Notes under the pieces: generated by a model
What the model saw: the letters and a program-made list of their open reading frames with translations, nothing else
Database searches by the model: none
What the model was told of the DNA's origin: nothing
Shown here: positions 1 to 12,600 of the stretch, in pieces
How the letters are laid out: each line of letters starts with the position of its first letter
Position numbering within the stretch: position 1 is the first letter of the stretch
From: Otis tarda
Taxonomy: Eukaryota > Chordata > Aves > Otidiformes > Otididae
Assembly (NCBI GenBank): GCA_026413225.1
Contig: CM048576.1
Coordinates: 2,240,501 to 2,304,500 of the forward strand
Direction: 5' to 3'
Length of the DNA stretch: 64,000 nt
Position numbers and translations under genes: made by a program

Positions 1-11
1 GGGATTAAAGC

Positions 12-75
12 GTGAATGGGAGCAGCTTCCCAGCCGCGATGGCGAGCGAAGGCGGTGCAGGCTGTGGGAACAAGG
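12..75 (+). other. Possible first exon at the window edge
   Basis: An ATG at 40-42 in a strong Kozak context (G at -3 and +4) opens twelve codons (MASEGGAGCGNK) that run straight into a donor-like AAG|GTAACT at 76. The stretch is rich in CG dinucleotides. This is how a short first coding exon next to a CpG promoter would look, but no downstream exon could be linked to it and it resembles no protein I know. It could equally be chance. Confidence 0.15.
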
Positions 76-146
76 TAACTCTTGCCTCTTGCAGGCGCTG
101 CATGGCTGAGCTGAGCAGGACAGAGATCCTTTATGCACAGGGCTGG

Positions 147-172
147 GTGTGTGTGTGTGTGTGTGTGTGTGT
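147..172. repeat. (GT)n microsatellite
   Basis: About 13 uninterrupted GT dinucleotides. The cysteine-valine or threonine-histidine runs seen in translations here are artefacts of this repeat. Such tracts are often length-polymorphic. Confidence 0.95.
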
Positions 173-3100
173 ATGCAGCGGGCAGGGAGCGGGAGGAAGC
201 AGGAAAGCCTCAGAGTGATATTTTCTACCCCTCCCAGTGTATTTAAAGGATGCAGAGCGGGTCCCAGGGGCTGCAGGGCTGATCACTTTCCCCCTCTTTC
301 TCATGCTGGGTGCCTGAGGATGCCAAGCCGCTTTGCCTGGGGAAGGCTGACTGGGTTCTGGGGAGATGTGCCGCTGTCTCGCCTCCAGAAGCACTGCGCT
401 CCCAGCCTTGCCCTCCCAGCCCCACACCTGCTCTGGGGCTCTCTTCCTGGGCTCGCGTGCGGCTCTCGGGGAGGCTGCGTGGGGACTACGATGGCCCCGC
501 GCCCTTCCAGCCCGGTGCATCCGTGCGGAAAGAGGGGAGGGAGGTGAGGGGCGACTGAGAGAGTTGCTTTTCTCTTCCCTTGGTCTGCCTTTTCTTTGCA
601 ACAGAAAGGGATGGGATTTAGGAGGAGAGGGAACTGAAATCCCTTTCATTTGTGCCAGCAGTGGTGAGAGCCAACTTTGAGGCTACTTAAAAGGAAAAGC
701 TTTCTGAGCGCTATCTTTTGGGGGAAGAGGAGATGGCTGAGCGATGCTTTGCCATCTGAGGAGTGATCTCTGTGTCGTGTTACGTTGTGGGAATGGGTGG
801 GGAGGAAAAATTGTGATTATGGGGGAGAAAGTCCGTGGTGATCAGTGAAACTGTCCACAAAGGATGCTTTTCTTTTCCCTGCTGGGCCTCTCCCTGACTC
901 AGTTCCTGGGTCTCTGACTCTGAAAGTCTTATTTTGGCTCAGTCAGACCAGAAAGCACAACTTCAGATAGTATTGGGAGGTGGCTTAGCCCAGATGTTTG
1001 GCAAAGCACTGAGGAGAACCTGATGTTTACAGCTGTGGAGCCCGTATCTGCTTAATCCCACCAAGTCATGAGCCCCAGTGTGCTGTCAGCTGAGGTTGGA
1101 CCTTGTATACACATCTGAGGAGCTTACAGTCCAGTGGTTTTTATGGGCTGGAAGAAACTGTGCAGTCTGTTGCACAGGTCTGTACGTACTTGTCTAAAAT
1201 TGTTAGCGGCCCTGGCCAGCTGCAGTGAGGTGTCACCAACTTGTGGAAATGAGTGAGGCTGGGTGTGTTTGTGCACGCACGTGAATATGGAAGAGCTGTG
1301 TAAACGTGCAGTGGAGCTTCAAGCCAGTCTTTCGTTTCGTGAGTAATCCTTGTACGAGGAGATTCTTCTAACTCACCCGAGGTGCATCTTGCTTGCCTCG
1401 TTGGTGTAATTAGTCCTCCTCTGTACGCAGATCTCCACTGCAGATGGGTTGACCAAGATTTGGCTAGGAGGTTACAGTGGTTGTGATTGCTTGGGTTACC
1501 TGGCAGAGCTGGGATCAAAAAGGTGTGGGAAAATGGAGGCACTCGGGGAAAAGAGGGTAAAATAGCTTCCTTCTCTGTGTAGCACACGACTCTGTTTTCT
1601 GTGCCAGCTTCAAAGCGCTGAGGAATACGGAAAATGTTCTGGTGAAGGAATTTAATAATTAGACAGTGAAAAGGAAAGATATTTCTCCCAGGAGGGTTCG
1701 CTCTGTGATGGAGGCCAAGAGCTTTGGAAACGGCCAAAGCCAGCAGGACAGTAGATGCTACTAGAATGAGAAGGTAGCTGATCAGTAATTTCATTTTCCT
1801 GGTTGGGTGTGTATGGGTGTATGAAAAACAAAGTAAGAGGAATGAAATCGGTGACGTTGGCTCGGAGTACTTTCCCTTCTCACGCAGCTGAGTTATAAAC
1901 CCCTCCCCGCACCCCCCCATAGGCGTTGCTGCTGAAACGCTGTCAGCTTCTCCGGCGGAGCGCTGTGAACTTGGAGGCGTTAGCAATGCAGTAACGGCTT
2001 TAACGCGAGCGGGCTCCCTCCGAGCCGGGCTGGCCGGGGGAAGGTGCAAAAGAGAGGACTCAGCTCTCGTGTCATTTTGATTCTCTAGGTCGGCAAAGTG
2101 AGAGGGCATCTCACTTGTTGGTTGGCATCCCAAAGTTTCCTGACCCATCGAGGCGGCTCACGGTGGACGGTAAACACAGAGGGGGAATAGCACCCCAACC
2201 CTAGGAAGGGACTGTCACCTTGTGTGTGTCACAGGCCTGGTGCGGTGCCACTGGGGTCAGCGATGCTGCTCTGTTTGTCCTCCTCAGGCAGTGTCTCACA
2301 GAGCTCCAGCGGTGCCTGCATTTGCTCTCTTTCCTCCCTTGACCTGCAGTGTTCTTCTGTGTCTTTCTGGGTTTTGCTCTGCGATTGTGCACCTTCTGAG
2401 GCAAGAAGACCAGCGAGAGCCTCCGGTGTGCAGGGCCTTGGTGGTTTTTAGCACGCTCACAAATGCTGCTCCTTTCTGGCAAACAATTGCTGTAGCTGGG
2501 AGATCTGGCCTAAGCTGGCCAAGAAATCTTCCAGTAAAAAAGTGTGAGCGCACGCTCTCCCCTTGTGCAAAGCTGGCTGCTCAGTGGCAGAATAATGCTT
2601 TCTGAAGCGAAGCAGTGCGTCTGCCCTTTTGATCTTTTCCAGCACCCTCGTGTTGCGACGGCAGAAGCCTTGAGAAATGAAAATAACTGTCTTTTAAGGG
2701 ACGCCAGGGCAAATGTTGCAATTCATTTTTTAGTGTTTCTCGAAGACTTACCTTTTGCAAAGCCTTTGCTCTCTCTTGCACTTGTTCTGTTTCTACCAGC
2801 TCAAAAAAAAAAAGTTGTGCAAAAGTAGCCTTTTTTTCTTCTTCAAACAAAACCCAGTGGGCAGATATTCATCCATGGGAAGAGAGGACATGGTCCTTTC
2901 TTGCATCACTTCGCATTTGGTCTTGCAGGGAGGCTTCCTGGCTTCCAGGACTGCTCTTCGCATGGGCTTACCAGGAAGATCTCTGACTTCTGGGGGCGGA
3001 GTAGGCCTTGGTCACCATCATTCCCTGTGGGCAATGCCCTCCATGGCTTTCTCTCTCTCCACTTTTTCTGCAGCCCTCCGTTGCATGCAGTAGCCTTGAA

Positions 3101-3609
3101 AAGTGTAGCTTGTTTGGGGAGGTGCATTTGGTGTGGCTTCAACCCACCCAAAGGCAAAACATCTTCTGGAAGCAATGTCTTTGGAAGGGTCCTCTGCAGT
3201 GTCTTTTTCGTGGGTCCTCTGTAGCATGTTTTTATGTTTTGCTTGTGGAGATCCTGAATCGCTGACCTACCGCTGTTTTGCTTCTCTGGTGTCGAGAGAA
3301 GTCATCTTTGCCAAGCACAAAGTCTTGAAGAGTGAGGATAGATTCTTCCTTTTTCTCCTGCAAGCCCCCCAGCTGTTTGTTTGGGTTGGCAAGTTGACAT
3401 CAGGGCTGGATTCACCTTCAGAAGCTGTTAAGGGCTTTGCCTTATTAGGATGTGGCCCGTAATCAGTCTTCATATCCTGATGTAGACACGTGGACCACCC
3501 CCAGGTGCTCTAAGTAATACAGCGTATTAGTCACTATTGAATGTATCTTCCTACATTTTTTAATGGGAACTCCCTGCCTCCAGGGAACTGAGGCACTGTG
3601 GATTTGAGG
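173..3609. other. Non-coding stretch upstream of B3GAT1
   Basis: No recognisable gene. Base composition is mixed and there are no obvious repeats beyond short poly-A or poly-T runs. The one notable item is a 335-codon stop-free frame on the minus strand (1141-2148), listed separately. Confidence 0.5.
1141..2148 (-). other. Unexplained 335-codon open frame
   Basis: This is the longest stop-free ATG frame in the window. It carries an internal methionine followed by a strongly hydrophobic stretch (around residues 120-143, beginning KLLISYLLILV) that would make a good signal anchor. The rest is rich in Ser, Pro, Leu and Thr and has no motif I recognise. There is no splice pattern, neighbour or homology to support translation. 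It may be a chance frame; I list it only because of its length. Confidence 0.15.
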
Positions 3610-3663
3610 AAATCATAGAATCGTAGAACGGTTAGGGTTGGAAGGGACCTTCAAAGGTCAAAT
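3609..3663 (-). mobile_element. CR1 LINE 3'-end fragment
   Basis: The plus strand reads AATCATAGAATCGTAGAACG followed by GGTTAGGGTTGGAAGGGACC. This is the reverse complement of the ATTCTATG-type tail and adjoining 3' region of avian CR1 retroposons, so the element lies on the minus strand. Only about 55 bp are recognisable, as expected for a heavily 5'-truncated, aged copy. It is the best single clue that the sequence is avian. Confidence 0.8.
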
Positions 3664-6600
3664 AACTGAGAACAGTTCACTGTGGTAGGGAGCAGAACCT
3701 GGCCTCTTGCAGTGCTAATGGCTTTGTCCCACAAATTTAGCTATCTTAGTCCTTGTCTTGTTCTTCACCCTCTGTCTGTGGATATGCTGCTCAAGATTCC
3801 CCTCCTGCCTGGATCTGAGCTATCTTTCTAAAGACGGGACAAGAGCTAAGCTTCTGCAAAAGGCTTCCTGTGCTTCTTGTGCTGTTCTTTAGGAGCAGTA
3901 TTCCCTTTCCAAAGGGTGTGTTCCTGCACGGGTCGCTGCTGTCCTGGCTCCAGCCTGTACACTGCACTGGGATGCCATTTACTCCTAGTTCCTGAGACGT
4001 GGTGTGATGCTGGAGGGTCCTTGGTGCTGTGAACATCCAGTCTCTGCGCTGGAGCATAGCATGTAAGTAAACAGGATGGACGGAGAAAATACTGCGTGCT
4101 TGGTTTTGATGGAAGGGCAGCCAAATGCTGACCAGGGAAAGGTGGTTGGCCTGTGATCATGTAGGGATGTGGCAAAGGTGCAAGAACCCAGGGAGGAAAT
4201 TATGCTGGTTAGAATGGGGCGATTTTCAGAAAGGCATTAGGAAAACCCATCTCTGAAACCTCCAGGGAGGGGGTTTACATCTTCCCATCGTGATTGAGAA
4301 CTCTCTCCGTTCACCTCCGGGCTGCCGCAAAGATCTGTGTGCAGAGCAGAGCCCACGGAAGAGAGGTGTCTGCTGATCCCCGCGTTCCTTCCACAGTGCC
4401 TGCTGGAGACTGGTTATCCTCTCTGACATCACAACAGCTGCTGCTCAGCTAATGCAACGTGGAAAGGACGCTTCAGACTCTCTCCTTCCGTTCCTGCCTT
4501 GTGCACTCCAGACTAGTGGGCTGGGTTGTCAGAAAAATTTGCTCCTCTGCACTGGCTGCCATCTGGGAACAGATTTTATCTCAGCTACCTTGCTGGATGT
4601 CATTCTTAAATGCCCTAGCACAGTTTCTTCCTCATATCTGGCACCGGAAAGACAAAAGAAGGCTAATCCAAAAGAAATACCTTGACTTTATCTCGCCTTC
4701 CGTTCAACTGGAAAGAGACCGGGAGCAAAAGGATGGATGCTGAGGCTCAGGTCTGGATTTCATGAATGGACGAATGTAGAGACACAAGTGGGGATTTTGA
4801 AGGGATTTGGAAGCCTGCTCCAGGATTTTTCTGTCATGCAAAGCATTTAGAATACTTCCAGCATTATCATACCATAATGCCGGTGTGATTGGGGGGCCAC
4901 TCCAGCTCTTGGTGAATAAAATCATAACTTCTATCACCTAGGAGAGGAATCTCGCTTTTGAGAAATTGTAGGCTTTCATAGTTCATGCTCTTTTCTTGTC
5001 CTGGTATGGCTGAGATACTTTTGGGTGCTGCTGTGAACGAGTGGGTCTGGTCGCGTACACGTGTGGGTGCTGAGCAAGCTGCACGAGCCACGCAGCCTCG
5101 GAGCAGCGCACCGCACCGTGGCCTCTCGCGGAGAACCGCAGCGTGACAGTGGAGTGGGTGCCTGGGCTACCTCCCCCTGAGCTTCTCTATAAATACCACC
5201 TTGGTGCTGAAGCGTTCTGGCTAAACTCCTTAGATGTCATCCTTTGTTTTTCCATCTGTTTAGCAGTTTCTAAAACTGAAGAAGAAATGTGCACCAACGC
5301 GTTCCTCTTAACGCAGGCGGCCCTGTGAGGGCCAGGACTATATTTACCGGAGGCTGCATGGGAAAGTCCTTGGGAGAGTCCAGCAAACCTGGAGCTGCGC
5401 TGAGATGCCGACGGCCTTGCAGTGCTCCTGGCTTGTGTGTACAAGTGAGCTTTTTCCAGCTTCAGCTCATGTCTTCCCTATCCAACCACAAAACCCTGCC
5501 GCCACCCTTGTACTGATGCAGCAGTCCTGCGGTGGGAATTACTACTGTGGGAACCGCTGCACCGAGGCCGCCAGCCTACCCCTGCACTGGAGCAGCACAT
5601 CAGAGTGCTGTACCGTTTTTGAGTGGTCCAATGCAGGATTTTGGGTCTTTTTTGTGGTCTGCAGTGATGCACTCTGCTCATTTCTAGGGCAGCTGTGGGT
5701 GCTCGCAGTGCAACAGGAGATGCACTGAGCTTGCGTTTTCCTCCTGCCTCCTCATCTCTGTACCTGCCCAGCCAGCCTTGCCCGTCACCAGCAAAGGAGC
5801 AGTGCTTCTGGAAGGATTTTCTGTGCGTGTAGATGAGAGGCAATGCTGAAAGAAATCATTCATACTGCTTCGTGGGGCATAGGAGCCATCGTCCAACCCA
5901 GGGCGGCTGTTACACAGTACCGAGCAGTCCAGCACTGCCACATTCAGATTTAGATTTGATGGAAAGGAGGCATAACTCTGCTGTTTTGTGTGAGCTCCTG
6001 CGTGCCTGCGGTAGCTAGATGCCTCCCTGGTTTGTGAATACCTCTGCAGGGACCTGTGACAAGGTGCAGGATAAGTCACTGTTCTCCTGTGGGCACCACA
6101 TCACTTCCCACGCCCTCCTTGCCCTGCCATCCCCCCCGTCCCTGCGGGGAGCTGTAAATCCGAGCCCAAGGGAAAGGTCGGAGTTTGTGGAGTGTACAGG
6201 AGGTGAGCGATACTGTGCCGTAGCTATTAACGAGGTACATTAACCAGATGATGAGGGAGCGGCCTGACAGGGTTGTTAACTCCTGTCCCTCACCGTAACA
6301 GAGCTGTAAAACCCTCCAGAGGGATCAGAGCGGGAGCAGCACTGAACTCTTCTTGGTGGAGTCCAGGCTGAGAAAAGAGCAGCTTTGCAGGAGGAATTTT
6401 GTTAGAGGCTGGGTGCGGTACCTGGAACCTATTTTGGCTCATGAATAAGTTGATATTTCTTCTGAATAATAGATGCACACGATGGTTGCTGAGAGGCAGA
6501 TCGGTGAGTGGGCTGGGTCTCTGAAGGAGGCAGTGAGACATACGGAGTGAGCTGCAGTCCTGTTCTGCTGGATGCTGGAGCCTGGCAGGACTGTGCGGGG

Positions 6601-9600
6601 ATGATGCTTTGATGGTAAACCTGCATGACTGAGCAGAGAGGGTGCCTGTTTGGTCCTTCCTTGTCTCCTACGGTCAGTGTATACCACTGCCCGGCTCAGA
6701 CTCCGGGGCTGAGGAAGAGAAATATTTGTAACGATACCATTTATCTGTCTGTGAGGGGCTTGGTGTGAACGGGAGGAGAACGGTGCTGGGATTAAATCCT
6801 AGCACAGTTTATAGTGGGGGTCAGCAACCCGTGACGTGTGTCTGCCAGGGCAAGCAGGCAGGTTGGGGACAAAGCAAAGCAAGGCTGGGCCCTGAGAGCT
6901 GTGGCTTTTTTTGGAAGGCAGCAGCTGTGCTCAGATTAGCAGGATGCTTTAAGATGCTGCCTCACGCAGTGGTACCGAGAGGCAGCCTCTTGCTTCCTTG
7001 AGAGACAGCTTTCACCTGACTTTCTAGTGGCACGTTTTGCTTCTAATTTGAGAGAGAGAAGTATAATCTGGCACAAGCCTGCCACCCTTGAAAGGCTGCC
7101 AGCCAGTTCGTGGCACTCTCCGTCTGCGTGCTCTCTACAGCCTCGGTGATGGGATACAGGAATATTCTGTCCTTCCCATCCTCAGCTCGTGCAGTAGCTG
7201 CAGGGACGCGATGCCCAGGAGAGGCTGACTTTGGCCGTGTGCTGTGGGGTTGTGTGGACATTCAAAGGTTTCTTCAGATGGGCTGTGATCCACTTGGATG
7301 AACAGCGGCTGGTTATGGAGATTAGAGCTACAGAAGTCACTGCTAATGAATAATTCTTCCAGTGCCTTTCTCATAACAGTGGCACGTCCACGAGGCGTGA
7401 CTCTGACATATTCGTCTTCAAAGAGTGAGCAGCTCCTGGAATGACCTTCTGCCAGGGTTTGGAAATAATTGTTTCTGTGTGTCAGTTAGATGAGCATCAT
7501 TTCTGGCATGATTTTCACCAGGAAAAAAAAATTGCAAGTGCCAAGACAGGGAGCATTGAAAAGATTGGGTGGAATCTGGGGGCTAGGGCGGCTCTGCCTG
7601 CGTGGGAAGTCGTCGGCGTGCGCGCGAGGTGTCTGTACGGCGGCAGGCTCTGTGGGCAGCGGGAAGGATGCCGATAGACCTGTTTGTGCTAGCTTGTCCT
7701 GAGCAGTGAGATTCAGGCGTGGCAGGAGATTGTTGAAAGTGCCTGTGAAGCAACGTGAGTAGAGTTCAGCCCAATTCTTGGGTGGCTGGCTTTGAAGTCA
7801 CATCTGCCTTACACGGAGTTAGTGACTCTGTTATTAGTTTAGCTCTGAAAGCCAGCAGCCTGTGTTCAGCCAAGAGCATTGAGAAGGGGGCCTGGCAGGC
7901 ACAACTGTGAGTAAAATTACTCTAAGACAAATCCCTTGGCAGCAAGGTGGAGCTGTCTGGATCCTGGAGATGTAGATACTGTCTCTGCCTTCAGCTTGGC
8001 AGACTAGCCTCAGGAAGAAGGAAAAACAGTGGTAAAAGGTGCCTTTCTATAAATAAAGCCCAAAGGACGGTAGGAAGGGGAGCTGCCAATTTCTGCCTTT
8101 TGTGGAAGAGTAACTGTCCATGGCACTGTGAGGATACGGGGATTATTGTCACTGTAACCGTGTGAAGAGGTGCTGGGGTCAGGAAAAAACATCGCATGCT
8201 GTAAACCTTGCTGCTGAAAACTTTTGGAGTTTTGCACTAGCAGGACACTTGTGTGGAAGGGATGCTGTGACCTGTGGAGCAGAGGACCTAAGTTGTCTCC
8301 CTGTCCTCTGGCTTTGGGAAATCTGACAGCTGTGAAGGCGCTGGTGGCAAAGGATTTGTTACAGTCCTCTGAAGCTCAGAGATACACCTCCTTTCTTCCT
8401 CCAGTTTATCTTTTAATAATGCTGCCAACATTATTTCTCATCGCTGTCTCGTGCGCTCCGCGCTCTGCCTGGCAGTCCTTTTTGTCTCGCCCAGGCATCT
8501 CGTGCCATGGTGCTGTAATGGGAAGAGACTCCGGCTGCTGCAGTCAGTGACTTATCCGACAGCCTGAGTCACTCTTGTTACAGAGCAAATTGTGAGCTGT
8601 GCAGCAATCCAGGGCTGAGACCCCGGTCCGTGGGGAGAAAGGGGTTGTGGAGTAGGCAGGTGTTTGCATTCAGGTTGGGATCAGCACGTGCACTCCGCTG
8701 CTGCCAGCACTGGTGCACTTTTGGCTTGTGAATCTTGGGATGCTTCCCAAAGCAGCGTTGCACTGGGTGGATGTGGGAAAATGGAGGATCAGGGAATCCA
8801 GGGAAACCTGTTCACAAAGGAGCCTGTGGAGGAGGCAGAATGAAACAAGGTCTTCACTCTGCGCTGAAAAAAACCAACACATTCAGAGAGAATGAAGGAG
8901 GAAATTCTTCTCTTTTTTTTCTCAACATGACAGCAACTCCGAGGAGCAAGTGTGCCGAGATGTCCTCACAGACGTTCCACATCCCCTGTTTTCATGGCCT
9001 GCGTTCTGCATTTGTCAGGAAGCCCCGGTCCCTCGAGCTGCAAAAAGGCTTTAGGGCCACGTGCAGCACTGAGCCCCGCTGAGTCCAGGCAGCACTGATT
9101 TCTCCCTCTGTCTCAACCATCGTTACTGCTCTGGCTCATTATCAACTGAGTCAAAGAGTTTAGTAACTCGTGTTTCTAAAGATTAGTCATCTGTAAGGCT
9201 GACATTTGAAAGATTGAGAGTTCCAATGAAATGACAAGGGCTGCTCTTGTGCTTGAAGATATTTGCTTAATTAAAAAAAGGTAAAGTCGACCTGACTAAT
9301 TAAGTGTTGTACCTTGACATACAGCCTAGGAAGGTGCAGACGTGGTCCTAGTCGCTTGAGGAAGCTACCAGGCTGCTGTCATGTGCGTTGGACAGGACTG
9401 AAGGGAGTGTGATGGGTCTGGGCTGTAGCTCTGTTGATACTCTCCTAACCCTGCTCCCTCCTTGGGCAAGGAATGGCCTGCCTCTCTGTCCCTGCCACGC
9501 AAGGTTGGTGACAGTCGTAATAATAACGGTGTAATTTGCCTGGTTGATTTGAGATGCACTCTAATTACTGCGTGATTACAATATTCTTAGAGCAGCCATT

Positions 9601-12600
9601 ACAAAACCCTCCGGTTTCTCAGAGTTCTCCAAGAGCTCGCGTCGCTCCTCACCTTGCGAGTAAAACCCTGCAAGGGTGTCTGTCCATCAGCCGTGTCTGC
9701 ATCTCTCTTTGGCCGGGCGGGTGAAGCTTCTGCGAGTGGTGAAGATGCTCTTGGAAGTGGCAGGGGCTGGTGAGCGGCACCGGGGAGCTGGGCGGCAGCG
9801 AGAGGCACTCGTGCCTGTCTTCCTCTGAAGGCTGCTTGCTCACTGCTTTTTTGAGTTGGTCTGTGAAACCGTTGACTTAATTCTGTCTCCAGCTTTTGTT
9901 TGGCTTCTCCATTTCTCATTCATATGGGGAAGATTTGGGCTGGGTTTGGCCCCTGGGTGATGCTAAAATGAGGAGAAATGACCTTCCCCAGGCATGCACA
10001 CCAGGTTGGTGCGAGCTGCGCTTTGCCAGCACCTCAGGCGTCGGTGCCCGTGCCATTTCTGTATTTAGCCTGCGAGCTACTTGAGCCCTGTGACTCCTGT
10101 CCAAAAGCAGGCTGCTATTTTCACCTCACCTCTAGAGCAAGCTGAGGTGCAGATGAGCCAAAATAACTAAGCCACAGGGGAAGCCGGAGTCAGAACCAGG
10201 CTTGGACTGGAAGCTGGACAAACTGGTAGATTTAGCCCTTGCCTTTCCCACTAAGAGACAAAGTAGGAGCCAAGTCCCACCTCTTTGGGCAACGCCGGAG
10301 TAGCTCTGGGGTTGTTGGATTGGCATATGGGCGTTTTATGCTAGTAGAGAAAATAAATAATTTCCTTCCAAATGCCTCTCAAATGGAAGATGGCCCAGTT
10401 ATTCAAAGGTTTCCAGGCAGGCAAAAGCCTCCGTGTTCACTGTGGAGAAGGGAGGTGAGGGAAGAAGGACGAGTGCATCACGGGAAGCCCTGTGCGCTTT
10501 GTTTCAGCAGGCACAGTAGAGTTAGGAGAGCCTGCCGAAATTTGTCAGGGATCAGAAATCGAAGGGAGAGAATTTTAAAATAAATGACCTTCCTGTTTGA
10601 AAGGAGAAGGTTGGGTAGGTTTGCGGCTGCACTAATGGACTGCAGAACTGCAAGTGGCGATTGATTGTGTTGCAAGCTGCTGAATTGAGGCTGGGTGTTT
10701 GCTTCATCATCCCAGATCCCCCTGCCCTCCCGCTTCCCTTTCCACGCTGTGCCGTGAAGGAATCAATGTTAGTCCCTCGGTCCCATTAGTGACTTTTGCA
10801 GAGGCCACAGGCTGTCAGACTCTCTGTGCCCCGTCTGACCACCCGGCACTGAGCAGGGCTCAGGATTTGAGCCTCACCTCTTTCAAGAAGCCATCTAACA
10901 GGGGTGGGAGCTGGGGATTGTCTCTGTGCGTTGGTGTAACGCTTTTGGCTATGATTTTTTTGTCCAACTGCTAGCCAAGGAGCTGAGAGAGCTCTGAGTG
11001 CCGTGCTGCGTCTTCGCTGGATCTGTCCCACGAGGCCATAGGAGAGAAAACCTGCGAGAAATACCTCGGTGACTCAGTGAATGGCCCTGTCCCTCCGAGC
11101 ACCGCGGCGATACCGGTATATTTCTGCAGCACTGGGGCATGCTGTGATGCTGGAGGGTTTGTTGCTCGGGCAGCAGCTAACAAGGACTCTTGAACAGGCT
11201 GGGCGAGTAGGGTGCAGCAGCTAACCTGGAGTCTCTGACCCCAGCGTAGGCTTGTCTGCAGTGAAAAGGTAGTTAAAGCAGAAATGCAGATGTGAATTTA
11301 CAGCCCAGAAGCTCTTCAGCTCGAATTATCTGCCTGGCTGCTCTCAGTGCCTCTGAAATACAAAGCAACTTATTCCCGGCTTCTGCGGCTGCCTCGTGAG
11401 CGGCACGTGTTGGAAGTGGCACTGGTGGGGAGGAGCGTGGGGGAGACGGCGCGTGTGAGGAGCACTCGGCCTCCCCTGAGCAGAACAGCGCCGTTGGATG
11501 CTCCTCGCTGCGGGTCCGGAGCATGTTTGCTATTGAAAAAAAAAGGAAAATGATGCTTTTGAAAACTAAATTCCTTTTTAAGGTGTTTAAGGTGCGCAGT
11601 GGTGGCATGCTGCAGTAGGAGAGGGACAGCTTGCTCACTAGCTCTGCAAGATTTCTTTTTTTCCCCCTTTTTTAATGCATTAGAGTCAGGTTATTAATAA
11701 CTCTTTTTAAATAGAGCAGGATTTCTTTTTATTTCAGAGGTAGGGAAGAACACAGTAATTAAAAGTAAGTGCTGATGGTTGTGAAGCCAGGTCTCAGCTG
11801 TGGAGCCGCTGAGCGGATGCTGCGAGGTCTGTGCTGCGTGCCGGGGCCTCATCTCCCCAGCAAGTCAGGAGGCAACGGTGTGCGGGAGGTGAGCAGTCCC
11901 ATCTCCAGGTCTGGAATTGGGAACAGACTGCGGAGCCAGCTGGGAGATAAAATTACAGCTTGTGGCTTGCTGAGCCCAGCTCTTCGTATCTGAGGGTCGT
12001 GTTTGTGAACCTGCCCAGGTGCCGGTGTAACGGGAGGCAGCCCCCAGTGTTATCCCACCAGCCCAGGCTTCTCGAATGCACCCACAGCACCCTACACTGA
12101 ATTTGGACAGTGTATAAACACCCAGGGCTTCTCTCAGCCGCTGGAGAGGTGAGGCTTGGTCATTACGGCTTGCCTCTCTTATGTGAGGTATCACGCAGAA
12201 GCACACGTCTTCAAACCCTTTGGACAAAGCATATGCAAAGCCTGTTATGGAGCTGCGGAATTGAGTCCAATCTTGCTGGAATTGGGTCATCCTTTGCTAA
12301 CGTAACTTTTAAAAATCTCTGGAAGTCAGCGGTGCACAAAATATTCAGTGCAATTCAGACCACAGATGTGGAAATAGAGTCTGGAAATACGTCGGTTTCT
12401 GACAACGCTGACGTGGTCTTAGCTGAGCGAAGGGGATGACTCAAGGTATCGTTGTGTCACCAGTCGGAGAAGACCTGATGGAGAAGCCCTTAAAGGAGCT
12501 AATTGTTGGAGCCCTCTTTTCCCAGCGCTCATTCAGCGTTCACCTACCGGCAACCTTAAAGAAAGTCAAACAACATTTCATGGGTGTCATCAGCATTTCC

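Noticed and set aside
131..649. 172-codon minus-strand open frame ending in Thr-His repeats
   Set aside because: Its tail is the translated GT microsatellite and the rest has no family resemblance.
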